From Nansenia antarctica (Eukaryota; Chordata; Actinopteri; Argentiniformes; Microstomatidae), in contig OZ022348.1 in the NCBI GenBank assembly GCA_963989245.1, positions 35,327,931 to 35,391,930 on the forward strand: a stretch of DNA of 64,000 nucleotides, given 5' to 3'. This document shows positions 21,026 through 31,479 of the stretch, piece after piece; the first letter of the stretch is position 1; each line of letters starts with the position of its first letter. A program made the translations under genes and the position numbers. The notes beneath the pieces are model-generated. The model ran no database searches. It was given only the letters and a program-made list of their open reading frames with translations, and was not told where the DNA came from.

Positions 21026-21745
21026 ATGCCAGAGTGCCAAGTCGTGGTCCAAGGATCAGCAGAGGTGCCAGCTTTCAGCGAATTGTTCTACACTCAGGTT
21101 GCAGTGGGAGACAAAGTGGAGCTGAGGGGCATGATTGATTCAGGGTCCATGGCTTGCACCCTGAATGAAGAGGCAGAGTGTATGCTTAGGGAAGCTGGAG
21201 TTCTAGCAGGAGGACACAAGTCGGCAGAAAGGATTGTGCTGGTTGGCTGTGGAGGAAAGCAGACCCACCCCAGATGCATTTATGATTTGACACTGGTCAT
21301 CTACGGGGTGAGATGCATTGTCCCTGTTCTAGTGGTACCAGGTCAGCGCGATGAGCTCATCATCGGCTCGAATGTTCTCAAGCACGTGATGCGTGTCATG
21401 AAAGGCAGTGACACCTACTGGAAACTCATATCTGCGGCGGGCAGGCACTCGCCTCCTGGTTATGAGCAGTTCTTGGATATGATGTCATGCACTGCCAGAT
21501 GGAGGGGAGACGAGGTTCCCGACAAGATCGGCACAGTGAAGTTGCCCCATGCTGATACACTGCTCCCTCAACGTGAATACTTGGTGTGGGGCCGGCTACC
21601 CAGCGCTGTGCCAGTGTCTCCAGGCAGTACAGTCATCATAGAGCCTTGCACCTCTAAGGCCAGACCGAGAGACATACTCGTTGGACGGGTCATCACGACA
21701 ATGTGGGGGGATCGGTGGGTGCCTGTGAAGATAACTAACCTGCTA
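21026..21745 (+). pseudogene. gypsy-like aspartic protease region, truncated
   Basis: Reads VELRGMIDSGSMACTL with the D-S-G active-site triad of retropepsins near residue 37, and later ELIIGSNVLKHVM, the usual second landmark. The frame is intact up to about 21745, where Harbinger-type terminal sequence begins, and then runs on as nonsense to 21808. The RT and integrase expected downstream are not found in the window. Confidence 0.7.
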
Positions 21746-22023
21746 TATTTGGCGCTTTTCCATTTGTCGGCTCGGGTCAGCTCGGCACGGCACGGCAATG
21801 TTTTATAGTTCTTGTTCGGGATGGGTAGCGAAAGGTACCTTTTTGCCAGGCTGCGTGTGACGTGTAACACTGCACACCGTTGATTGGTCAATGGAAATCG
21901 TCACAACATCGTCATCGTATGTTTTTACAGTTCACCGCTAACCGACATTTTTAAATCTCACAACAGCGTTGAACAGCAGAGACTACTACTTCTTACTATT
22001 TGTTCTTACTATTACTTCTAACT

Positions 22024-23453
22024 ATGGACAAAGACACGTCTTCGAGTTGGGCAGTAAACGAGGTCCAGGCACTCATCTGTATTTGGTCCGAAGACCAAAT
22101 CCAGCTAGACCTGGACTCTAGCATACGGAATGAGAAAATCTTCCAGGCAATCTCTCGCCGTTTGCAGGAGATTGGAGTTCACAGGACACCCAAGCAGTGC
22201 AGAGAAAAACGGAAGAAACTGAAACAGGATTATAGAAAAATCAAGGACCACAACAACCGCAGTGGAGTTGATCGCAGAACCTCGGGTTGGTAAGACGCTA
22301 TAGATGCAGTGATCGGACTCAGACCGGCAAACTGCGGGAGAACAGGAACGAAGGGGTCGGCAGTTTCGTTGCTGGAGGCCACAATGGCCGATAATATCCA
22401 GGAGGAGCAAGGTATGATATGATACAATAGACGCATGATACCAATCTACTGCTAACTAGCTACTATCCTAACTTTATTTGTTGTAGCTGCTAGCTAGCTA
22501 ACAACAACAGCCAATGTTTGTCTACGTCCTTGCTGCTAGCTAGCTAACAACAGCCATTGTTTGTCTACGTCCTTGCTGATAGCTAGCTAACAACAAACAT
22601 TGTTTGTCTACGTTCTAGCTGCTAGCTAGAAGCGCGTTGTTGTCTAGCTCCATGTAAGTCATTGTTTGGCTAGCAGCTCGTCTTAACTGTATTTGTCCTG
22701 CTTAACGGGATCTTTTATTAATCAGTGTTGATATAATGTGCTTTTCAGAGGATACACAGATGGAGATGGACAGTTTTGTGTACGACGAGTGCATCCCGAA
22801 TACTCCGGGTACCTCCAGCACTCGTATGCCGAGTACCCCCGGGCCCAGCACTCCTATCCCGAGTACCCCCAGGCCCAGCACCCCCTGTCCTGTGACCCCC
22901 AATCGCCCAGGTAGAAAACGTGTGATTTTGTTGGGGAGTTTTGTGGTTCATTCATATAAACCTTGACTGAGTTCTATTTTCTGTGGACTTGAGCTATGGA
23001 CTTGAGTGTTTCGTTGTGCTGCTACATGTATTACTTGTTAACTTGAATGTACTTCTTATTTTAGGCAAAAGGAAAAGGGACCAGGCATCTGAACACCTGG
23101 CCTTCATGAAGGATTCGGAGCAGTGCCACAGGCAGCATATCGCTGAGCTGATGGAGGACATGGTCCGTTCCAGGGAGAGGGAGGATGCCAAGGAGCAGGC
23201 CGCCCAGCGGAGGGAGGATGCCAAGCAGCAGGCCGCCCGGGATGCCGCCCGGGAGAGGGAGCAGCAGGCCGCCCGGGCGAGGCAGCAGCAGGCCGCCCGG
23301 GAGAGGGCGCAGGGGCAGGATGCCGCCCGGGAGAGGGAGCAGAGGCAGGATGCCATCTCGGCGAGGCAGGACGCTGAGGCTGCAGCCTTCAACCACGGTT
23401 TTTTGGCCGTCTTTGGAGAGCTTGCCAAGGCCCTGGCAGGACGAAAGGAGTAA
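22024..23453 (+). pseudogene. Harbinger Myb/SANT-like DNA-binding protein, three exons
   Basis: Exons 22024-22411, 22749-22910 and 23065-23453 join in phase with GT-AG borders (G|GTATGA..TTTTCAG|AG and CCCAG|GTAGAA..TTTTAG|GC), giving a 312-codon frame. Exon 1 has the trihelix Myb/SANT region (SSWAVNEVQALICIWSEDQI, then TPKQCREKRKKLKQDYRKIK). Exon 2 is Thr/Pro/Ser-rich, exon 3 a Glu/Arg/Gln/Ala coiled coil ending FGELAKALAGRKE. One in-frame TAA at 22291-22293, where an aromatic residue would be expected, breaks it. In this superfamily the protein imports the transposase and binds DNA with it. Confidence 0.75.
22475..22640. repeat. ~60-bp tandem repeat, three units
   Basis: Units contain GCTAGCTAGCTAACAACA and TTGTTTGTCTACGTCCTTGC. 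Lies in intron 1 of the Myb-like gene. Confidence 0.75.
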
Positions 23454-23556
23454 AAAGACTGTCTGCTCTTTTGCAGTTCTGTGTATATAGTTTGAGTGTG
23501 CACTTCTATTTATGTTTACTTGTTTAACAAATATTTGTTTAGTTTGAGAGTGAGTT

Positions 23557-24452
23557 TCCTCAAACTTTTCCTGGGTTGGAAGACGAATCAGTTCTGGTAC
23601 TAGTATCGCTTCTACCGCAGCGCAGAAGTCTCTCACACACCGCCACACAGTTGTGATACTGACACCAAACAGATGTGATACACTTCTGTACTCGGAGTTG
23701 GTCGCCAATTTCCACAGTGCCATCGCTACTCTTTTGTTGAGGGGGACACACAAGCGGAAGGCTGTGTCTTGTCTCTCCATGGCTGGTCGAAGTTTATGGC
23801 ACAGATACAGGAATGTTTCCTCCGACATTCTGAAATTCTGTACCCACTGTACATCGGTGAAATCAGGGACCACGAAATCCCACCACTCGTTAGCTCTGTT
23901 GATAGCCCAAGCTGACGGGGCGCTGCGAAGATTTCGCAAAAACTGAAGCATCTGTAATAGATCAGAGATAAGTTAGATGTGTTTTGTAAATTCAGAATAA
24001 ACCCAAAGGCAGTCATATACTAGAAATAGTCGTGAAGGATAACAAAACCCACCTGTGTTTGTTGATTACGCCGACGAACAAAGCCAACATCATCGCTCCT
24101 TACGATAGCCCACATAAGTTTCTTTCTCTTTTCAGCATTCCTCTTTCGAGTATCCTTCCTTCTGTCTTCTCTCTTCTGTCTTCTCTCTTTTCTCTCTTTT
24201 CTCTTCTTCTCCGACTCAATCAATGGCCAAATCGTTTCCTCTCTCTCTCCCTCTCTCTCTCCCTCCCTCTCTCTCTCTCTCTCTCTCCCTCTCTCTCTCT
24301 CGCTCCCTCTCTCTCTCTCTTCCTCTCTCTCTCTCTCTCTCTCTCTTCCTCTCTCCCTCTCTCTCTCTCTTTCTCTTTCTCTCCAAATAACCGCGGTTAA
24401 TAATATACCACATGCCGACGAAAAAGTATACGATAGCTTCAAGTTCCTCCAT
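23557..24452 (-). pseudogene. Harbinger transposase, N-terminal half only
   Basis: Exon 1 (24452-24053, donor CACAG|GTGGGT) starts MEELEAIVYFFVGMWYIINR and ends VRRRNQQTQ. Exon 2 (23951-23557, acceptor ATTACAG) reads WWDFVVPDFTDVQWVQNFRM, CHKLRP, VAMALWKLATNSEYRSVSHL, FGVSITTVWRCVRDFCAAV and LPTQEKFEE, matching the helical N-terminal part of HARBI1-like transposases. The sequence then stops matching, so the DDE nuclease core is deleted. A CT microsatellite in exon 1 encodes a long Arg-Glu run. Faces the Myb-like gene head-on with ~100 bases between. Confidence 0.75.
24236..24384. repeat. (CT)n microsatellite within transposase exon
   Basis: Tract of CTCTCT with CCCT interruptions. Read on the minus strand it gives alternating Arg and Glu. 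Confidence 0.9.
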
Positions 24453-24483
24453 GTTGCTATTGTTCTTCTTCTTTCGTGTAACG

Positions 24484-25101
24484 TCAGAGGTCCAACTCGG
24501 TGTCGCGTAGCCATGCCCGCATCTCTGGTTCTAGGTCGAAGAGGCTGGCTTCTGAGGGTGGTCTATATAAGGGGCAGATGGTGATTATGTGGTCGGCGGT
24601 CTGCTCTGGGTCACCGCACTCGCATGCCGCACTGTCCGCCAGGCCCCACGCCTTCATTGATGTTTTAAAGCGACCGACACCAGTTCGTAGACGGTTCAGT
24701 GTGGTCCATTGCCGGCGTGGTAGGTCGTCTCCTCCAATGGCGCCATCTCCTGGGTCCCAGATGTAGCGGTGGATTCGGGAGGGCCCGGCTGACTCCCACT
24801 CCTGCTTCCAAGCTGCTGCCAACCATGCATCTCTGGAGATGTCCTCAGAGGTGGAGTTGAGCATGGCTTGTGCTGCCTTGTTGTAAGGGTGGCGGGTCTT
24901 GAGTCGGCTTGGAGGTGCTGGTGTTATGGTGGTGTTGTGCAGGATGTGCCAGTCATGCTTTTGTGCCTTCCTGGCCAGGGCGAGGGTGGCAGCCTCCCGT
25001 CGGAGGCCGGCCGGTGCTATTCCCGCGAGGACTGGCAAGAGGGACACAGGGGTAGGCTTCAAGCATCCAGTAATTATTCTGAGGGAGGTATTGATAGCCA
25101 C
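24484..25101 (-). mobile_element. LINE ORF2 C-terminal fragment
   Basis: A 205-codon open minus-strand frame with RIITGCLKPTPVSLLPVLAG, GLRREAATLALARKA, QWTTLNRLRTGVGRF and a cysteine/histidine motif CECGDPEQTADHIITICPLY. This is the region downstream of the reverse transcriptase in certain non-LTR retrotransposons. RT itself is missing and the clade is uncertain. A more decayed relative is at 4995-5440. It lies within the Harbinger element, so it arrived later. Confidence 0.65.
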
Positions 25102-25529
25102 GTCGACCTTTCTCGCATGAGGGCTTCTGCTCCAGACTGGGGCGCAGTATTCCGCTGCAGAGAAGACCAGGGCTTGGGTGGATATTCTTAGCGTCTTGCT
25201 ATTGTTGTGGCTGTGTTGTGTCTCGTGAATATATATGTCACCACCATGGCACGCTGTTATGACGCGTAACTCCGCCTACTATCTCCTACTCCTCCTACTC
25301 GTTCCTGGTCTCTTGTGTATAGTGGAAAACGTCTCGTACCCGGAACTGTCCAAATGCGAGCCGAGGCGAGCCGTGCCGAGCCGGTCAATGGAAAAGCGGC
25401 ATTAGAGTACCTGGTAGTCTCCTTCACACAGTCATGTGGCTCCCCATCCTCTAGGGCCGGCAAGGTTTCTGCTGGGTTAACTGTGTTTTCTAAACGGACT
25501 TAAGCATTATTTATAAAACGGGCTGAGAT

Positions 25530-25690
25530 GGTTTAACACTAGGAAAGCCGTGAGGTGTCATCGGGCACCAGTGAGTACAAAATAATGTCTACCTTTGCAC
25601 TCGATCAAATGTCAGGACCCTCCTTTCATGACTTTTCCTAGATATGTGCGTTCTACCACCCAGCATCTTTACATTTTCAAAATCGAGTTA
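25530..25690 (+). repeat. Element fragment, inverted copy at 61490-61680
   Basis: Shares with the reverse complement of 61490-61680 the wording TTTGCACTCGATCAAAT-type, AGGACCCTCCTT and TGCGTTCTACCACCCAG. The left edge reads TTTAACACTAGGAAAG, with TTAA immediately before CACTAGG, which hints at a piggyBac-like terminus. Not proven. Confidence 0.5.
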
Positions 25691-27189
25691 GTATAAAGCG
25701 ATTTTGCAGTATTTCTGTGTGTGTCTGTGTATTTGCCTTGGAATTCGGCTACAATTCAGCAGAGGTAGCAAGGGGCACACACTGTGCTCAAACTTCAGGC
25801 TTTAGTGCTGAATTAGATATAGTGAATAAGATAAGTTGGTACTATCCAACTGTATAAACTGTACAGTTTGTACTATCCAAGTTCCATGCAATAGTGATAA
25901 GATATTATGATATGTGTAGCCTATGTACAGTTATGAATTATACACTGCACAGTATGTACCTATCAAGTTGTGTGGTGCATGCATAGCTACCGCAGCAAAG
26001 TAATTGCAGTAGCCTATGTTTGATTATGCATGTACTCATCAACGAATATTATATAACAAACGGATATTTATAATATTGTATATAATGTCTTTTTTGTATA
26101 TCACTGTAGAACACGGTGCTAGACCATTGGACCACCTCAGGCCACCAGTAATAACCATAATTGTGGATTACTATTTACAATTAGTAGTCTCCTAATCTCG
26201 CTACAGTTTGAGCGAGTCTGTAACTACTTTTGTTTCAGCCCATTCTTGCCTATAGACAACTGTACAATCATTCATATTGAGTTTATTCACCCAATAAAGT
26301 AAAGATGAATAATACTGCCCTTCACCTTATTATCAGATGTTCATAGACCTGTGTCGGCAATGATAATAATACACAACAGGCAAGACGGTTGTACCATAGA
26401 TATACGCAGATTAATATTTGTAGATTCGTTTTCGAACATTAGATAGGCCTAGTTGATTTTGGCAACATTGTAGTAGCCAATTGCAGAGTGTATTCATTAT
26501 TTTGTTTGTTTGAATCCTCACTGTGTTCATGTTATAATGTTTAGTGAACGAACAATTGTTGGGTGTTTGCCACAAATCGGAATTCTCTTGCCGTGAAATG
26601 TGTACATCAAATAACATGATGTCGGCGATCTACTAGAACTGCGGGACGACTGCAATGTAGGATACCATATATATCTGCCATATCATACCGTTTTATATTG
26701 AAAAATATGATGGTAAACAAATACATGTGGGACCGATGTATGATATGGCAGAGGTGTGGTGTGTATCAGTCTGTCTCGTTCCAGCGAGTCAACTCGTGTT
26801 GACTCAATAAGACATTATGCGCTCTGCGCTGCGGGCTACATTTGATTATGTAATCATCAACGAATATTATATAACGGACGGATATTTATAATAGGCCTAC
26901 AGTATATAATGTATTATTATTTTTATTCTGAGCAGTCCCACTCATAATAAAATACTGATGTTCTCATAATATAATTATAGATATAGCCTAGCTAAATCGT
27001 GTAGACTGCTATGGAGGCATATTGAAACATATTATGATAAATAGGCTACATGTGGGATGGAGGTAAGGTGTGGGATGGCAGATATATGTATGCCAATGTC
27101 CCTCCTGCTACCCCCACCCTCCCCCCTCCCTCCCCCCTCCTCACCCGCCCCGCCCACCCCCACCCCCCTTTCCCCACCCCCTCTCTCTG
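25691..27189. other. AT-rich spacer with a direct repeat
   Basis: CATCAACGAATATTATATAA and ATATTTATAATA occur at 26036-26090 and again at 26850-26900 in the same order, preceded by related GATTATG sequence. A C-rich tract at 27105-27180 leads into the Rex1 fragment. No gene seen. Confidence 0.5.
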
Positions 27190-28470
27190 TCACAGTGCGA
27201 GAGGTAAACAGACTGTTTAAGAGGCAGAATCCCCGGAAGGCAGCTGGTCCGGATTCCGTCTCTCCCTCTGTCCTGAAGCACTGCGCCGACCAGCTGGCCC
27301 CGGTGTTTACCCACATCTTCAACGCCTCGCTGGAGCTGTGTCACGTCCCAGCATGCTTCAAGGCATCAACCATCATCCCCGTCCCCAAGAAGGCCAATGT
27401 CACAGGCCTCAACGACTACAGACCCGTCGCTCTGACCTCTGTCGTCATGAAGGTCCTGGAGCGCCTTGTCCTGGCCTACCTGAAGCTCATCACGGATCCT
27501 GTGCTGGACCCCCTGCAGTTCGCGTACAGAGCCAATATATCCACGGAGGACGCCGTGAACATGGCTCTGCACTACGTACTAGAACACCTAGACACTGCAG
27601 GCAACTACGCCAGGATCCTGTTCGTGGACTTCAGCTCGGCCTTCAACACGATCCTCCCACACATCCTGGAGCACCAGCTATCCCTGCTGCAGGTGCCGGA
27701 CTCCACCTGCAGGTGGATCACGGACTTCCTGACTGACAGGTCTCAGCGGGTGAAGCTGGGGAAGAGCATTTCCAGCTCCAGGTCCACCAGCACGGGCTCC
27801 CCGCAGGGCTGCGTCCTGTCTCCAGCACTATTCTCCCTTTACACCAACAGCTGTGTCTCCCGCCACCCCTCGGTCAAGCTCCTGAAGTTTGCAGACGACA
27901 CCACCCTGGTGGGCCTCATCTCCGGGGGGGACGAATCTGCCTACAGGGGTGAGATCGAGGGGCTGCAGAGCTGGTGCAGTTTAAACAATCTGGAGCTCAA
28001 TGCTCTGAAAACAGTGGAGATGGTGGTGGACTTCCGTAGGAAAGCAGCCCTGCCCCCTCCCATCACGCTGGGAGGTACCCCGGTGGCCTCCGTGGAGTCA
28101 TGCCGCTTTCTAGGCATGACCATCTCCCGGGACCTCAAGTGGGAGCGGAACACCGAGGCCCTCACGAAGAAGGCCCAGAAGAGGATGTTCTTCCTCCGGC
28201 AGCTGAGGAAACTCAGGCTGCCGAGGTCCATGATGGTCCAGTTTTACACGGCCATCATAGAGTCCATCCTCACCCACTCCATCATCACCTGGTTCCCTGC
28301 TGCAACGACCAAGGACAAGGCCAAGTTGCAGCGGGTGTTACGTTCAGCAGAGAGGGTGATCGGCTGTCCCTTGCCCTCCCTCAACTCCCTGCATGACACC
28401 AGGGCTCTGAGGAGGGCAAGGAAGATCATGGCAGACCCCTTCCACCCCGGCCACGGCCTCCACACCCTTT
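27190..28470 (+). pseudogene. Rex1/CR1-type LINE reverse transcriptase, truncated both ends
   Basis: Open frame (formally from 27057, but homology starts about 27190) with VREVNRLFKRQNPRKAAGPD, NDYRPVALTSVVMKVLERLV, LFVDFSSAFNTILP, STGSPQGCVLSPALFSLYT, FADDTTLVGL (the catalytic ADD), NNLELNALKTVEMVVDFRRK and FLGMTISRDLKWE. All RT blocks are present and in frame. The endonuclease upstream is absent and the end stops at HPGHGLHTL, short of the family C-terminus. GC-rich relative to its AT-rich flanks. Confidence 0.8.
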
Positions 28471-28564
28471 AATTTGAAAGCCAACCCTTAATATCAAATA
28501 CAGATATGATATGATTAAAACATATATTTAGTTTAATTTTCAAAATATGTTTCTGGCATTGTTG

Positions 28565-28654
28565 AGAGTGTGTGGGGGCGACGTTGTTCAAAGGGCCGGT
28601 CCAAGTGTGGGGGTGGGCCGTGTTCGGCCCGCGGGCCGTAGTTTGGGGACCCCT
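28565..28654 (-). mobile_element. Isolated hAT terminus
   Basis: Reads inward on the minus strand as CAGGGGTCCCCAAACTACGG followed by CCCGCGGGCCG, a typical hAT end of non-autonomous fish elements. Only this end is visible. It abuts, and cuts, the nuclease-like frame at 28655. Confidence 0.6.
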
Positions 28655-28655
28655 G

Positions 28656-29849
28656 ATCTATACCATCATCTGTTCCCATCCAGACCATGACCTGGTAGTA
28701 TGCTCTACGACAGTGGAATTTGGTAGCAGATTCAGTTGGTGGTAGACGTTCAGGCGTTACCGTTGATGAAGCTGAGACAACCTTCTTGCTGAAAATGTTA
28801 TATCTCATTTTTGCAAGCGAATCTGTGCACTTTCCACCAAAAAAGACAGCCATTGCTTGGCACCCAAGGTCATCGATCACATCTGTTGTCTGGTTTGGTA
28901 CAGTGAATGCATTGGCACAAGCCTGAAGGACAGGATCCCCTTTTACAAGTTTTTGGAATGCTGTCTTTTTGCCAACTCCGAAGATCCGGGAAGTTGTGTC
29001 ACAGCCAGTCACAGCATGGATGAACAGCAACTGAGAACACACATCCTGTCCGAGTACTTCTTTCAAATGGTTTATGGCGTACACTTTAAAACTGCCATCA
29101 GCTTTCGACTTGTCTGATCTGAAATAAAGGCCCTTGCTATCTCTCTGTGCATAGTAAAGAAGTAAGACGAGGAGATCAGTATCTTCTCCAATCAGCGTTG
29201 TGGTGTGAAGAAGAGATGATCCCACTGCGGCCCTTACTATGTCTACATCAGCATCTCCAAGTGAATTGACCACAGTGCAATCCCGTTCTTTCAGTTCATC
29301 ACTTATCATGTGGATCAGTTTCTGTTTATTCAGATCTCTTGACAGGAACTCCTCCTTCTTACCTGAGAACTCTGTCTCAGCAGTGAAGTTGACAATGGGA
29401 TGAATATTGTTTCCTCTTCTTTGATGTGTGTTGTCTTTAATGGATGGCCCATCCTCATAGCCATCAAACACAATGGTTGTAGCTGAGCCATAATGTTGGA
29501 TGGTGAAGTCTGCATATGACTGTGCAATTTTACCATAGCTTTGTCCGTGCTTCCATTGTATTCGGTGAAGGAGTGAACCACCATCAAGAACATAATGCTC
29601 CGTTTCTGGTACAGAATCTAGGATTGCATCACTTGCATGATCACAGATCGCGTGCGCTAGTTGTGGTTTATCAGCTTTGCGGAAGACGTTTCCGGCTTCA
29701 AAGAGGGCAGGAGGGAAAGGACTGAGTTCGTAACGCATAACCTCCTCCAATGACAGCTCTCCAGTTTGGGAGACAATAAGGAAACGTTGAAAAAGAAGTG
29801 CAGAATCAATGATTCGATCAGGAGCAACCTTGATAGACGATTTGTCCAA
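28656..29849 (-). pseudogene. XPG/PIN-like nuclease domain protein, C-terminal frame
   Basis: Translated from 29849 (MDKSSIKVAPD). Landmarks of an XPG/FEN1-like PIN fold appear in order: TTIVFDGY (Asp 129), SLGDADVDIVRAA (198-209), LIGEDTDLLVLLLYYAQ (220-235, acidic cluster) and FIHAVTGCDTTSRIFGVGKK (277-296, helix-turn element typical of FEN-type enzymes). The conserved acids D129, D199, D201, D223, D225 and D284 could form a two-metal site. From about residue 402 the frame enters hAT terminal sequence, so the true C-terminus is lost. It continues from the frame at 29818-30522 after a frame shift near 29845. Multi-copy relatives are, as I recall, common in marine invertebrates. An Academ-type transposon origin is possible. 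Confidence 0.55.
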
Positions 29850-30522
29850 GGGTTATGGCTTTATCCTTTCTACTAAATGAAAATGTGAATGCCGGCTGTC
29901 CGATCATTTTGTGCATGATGTTGCGTCCAACAGAGTCATAATCATGCACGTTCACTCCATCCTCAGCGACAACACCTGTAACAACATTCCTTAAAGAAGA
30001 GTCTGGAGAGAAAGGTGAACATATAGCAAGTTTTGAAGTGATCTTCTCCAGGTCAGCAGCATCCCTTTTCATCCTTGCCTCTGTTGAATCCTTGTGCTGT
30101 TCTGATGTTGTGTATGTCTGGTTTGAGAACTCCTGCATTGCGGTGTTATACTCTGATGTTATGCCCTTTGACATTGTCCAAAGGGATCTCTGATTGTCGG
30201 TCATTCCACTTCCATGTGTCATCCCTCCTGTAGTCTTCAATGACCTCATCAATGTTGTTTCGATTACAAGATCTGAGCTGAGGCCTGCCCATGATTGGCT
30301 GCTGCGACGGATAACATGAAAACCCTTTTCAAATTGTCTGAAGACATCTGGGTGATTGATGTGAAGCTGACTCATCTCTTGGACATAAAAGTGTGCCGAT
30401 TTCAAGTAATTGTAATGCCCAGCCGCAGCGAATATCGGCATGCATTCAGAAACAGCGCGTAGGTGCAAAAGCCAGGAACCTGTGCGATCTGCTGTTATCA
30501 GTGACCTAGCAACTTCTAACAT
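29818..30522 (-). pseudogene. N-terminal frame of the XPG/PIN-like protein
   Basis: A 234-codon frame with MLEVARSLITADRTGSWLLH, FAAAGHYNYLKSAHFYVQEM, AGLSSDLVIETTLMRSLKTT, GGMTHGSGMT, TSEYNTAMQEF and FSFSRKDKAITLGQIV, helical with no named domain. It precedes the nuclease part by a one-base frame change, so both parts were one long protein. A stop lies 18 bases before the first ATG, and the upstream 30538-30786 minus frame looks non-coding, so either the protein starts here or more of it is lost. Function unknown. The motif block around SDLVIETTLMRSLKTTGG seems highly conserved in wording. Confidence 0.5.
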
Positions 30523-30842
30523 GTGTTGGTAATTTTCCTAGATTTGTAGTATGTTAGTGAACATGCCCAGAGGTACCAGAATCAGTTGAGAAATCCGTTG
30601 CACCATATTCTCAATTTGAGATATAGCCATTTTAATATCTCCACCGCCATCTGGGACGCCATCTTGGAAATTTTGGTCGACTTTTAGTATGTTATTTAGC
30701 ACGCCCAATACTATCGGAATCCATCGAAAAACCTTTTGTATCAAATTTTTTTGGGTTAAGTGCTTTTTTTTCATAGATTGATTCACCTACTTCCAATCAA
30801 GCACTAGAGCTCCCTACAGTTTTCCACTTCGTCGCGTGCAGG

Positions 30843-31139
30843 GCCTCTAGGGAATGGCCTAGGAGGGTGAAAGTTGACATGGTACAATGTCCCATGAAGG
30901 GGAAGGAGTGTGTAGAGTTTGGTGAGTGTGACTCTTTCGCAGCCCGTTCCCTGGGCCCAAACGTACCCCAGTAGGAGCACCTTTCAGTCAAAGGGCACAG
31001 ACCTATGAAGGCCTCTAGGGAATGGCCTAGGAGGGTGAAAGTTGACATGGTACAATGTCCCATGAAGGGGAAGGAGTGTGTCAAGTTTGGTGAGTGTGAT
31101 TCTTTCGCAGCCCGTTCCCTGGGCCCAAACGTACCCCAG
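30843..31139. repeat. Two direct copies of 129 bp, spaced 168 bp
   Basis: 30843-30971 and 31011-31139 are nearly identical (GCCTCTAGGGAATGGCCTAG, GTGAAAGTTGACATGGTACA, CAGCCCGTTCCCTGGGCCCA). A few substitutions separate them. Non-coding. The intervening 39 bases are unique. Confidence 0.85.
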
Positions 31140-31256
31140 CACTTTAATTCAGGCTTTTGGGCCTAGTCTAGTGTGACATTAAAGGTTAAAGGACTTTAGC
31201 GTCGCAACCGTAGGTGCCACAGACACGGTTCAGATATTTTCCGACTCGGCTCGGCC

Positions 31257-31455
31257 CCACCGACAGGCCACACCCACTTTGATACAAGCCACTCCCCCTA
31301 ACTGTCTAAACCACACCCACTTTGATACAAGCTCCACCCACTTTAATACAAGCCACTCCCCATAAGTGTATAAGCCACTCCCACTTTGATACAAGCTCCA
31401 CCCACTTTGATACAAGCCACTCCCCCTAACTGTCTAAGCCACACCCACTTAAATA
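31257..31455. repeat. Imperfect tandem repeat CCACTTTGATACAAGC
   Basis: Repeated blocks of CCACACCCACTTTGATACAA and GCCACTCCCCCTAACTGTCT in varying order, about five times. Confidence 0.75.
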
Positions 31456-31479
31456 TATGATATATATGATAAATAAAGT

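Larger units (their letters stand above)
21748..25403. mobile_element. PIF/Harbinger element with two convergent genes
   Basis: Terminal sequences are inverted: GGCGCTTTTCCATT then GTCGGCTCGG at the left, and CCGGTCAATGGAAAAGCGGC at the right, a terminus common among fish Harbinger elements. Inside are a Myb/SANT-like gene on + and a transposase on -, the usual Harbinger pair. The transposase lacks its catalytic part, and a LINE fragment (24484-25101) sits between it and the right end. I could not fix a clean 3-bp target duplication. Confidence 0.75.
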
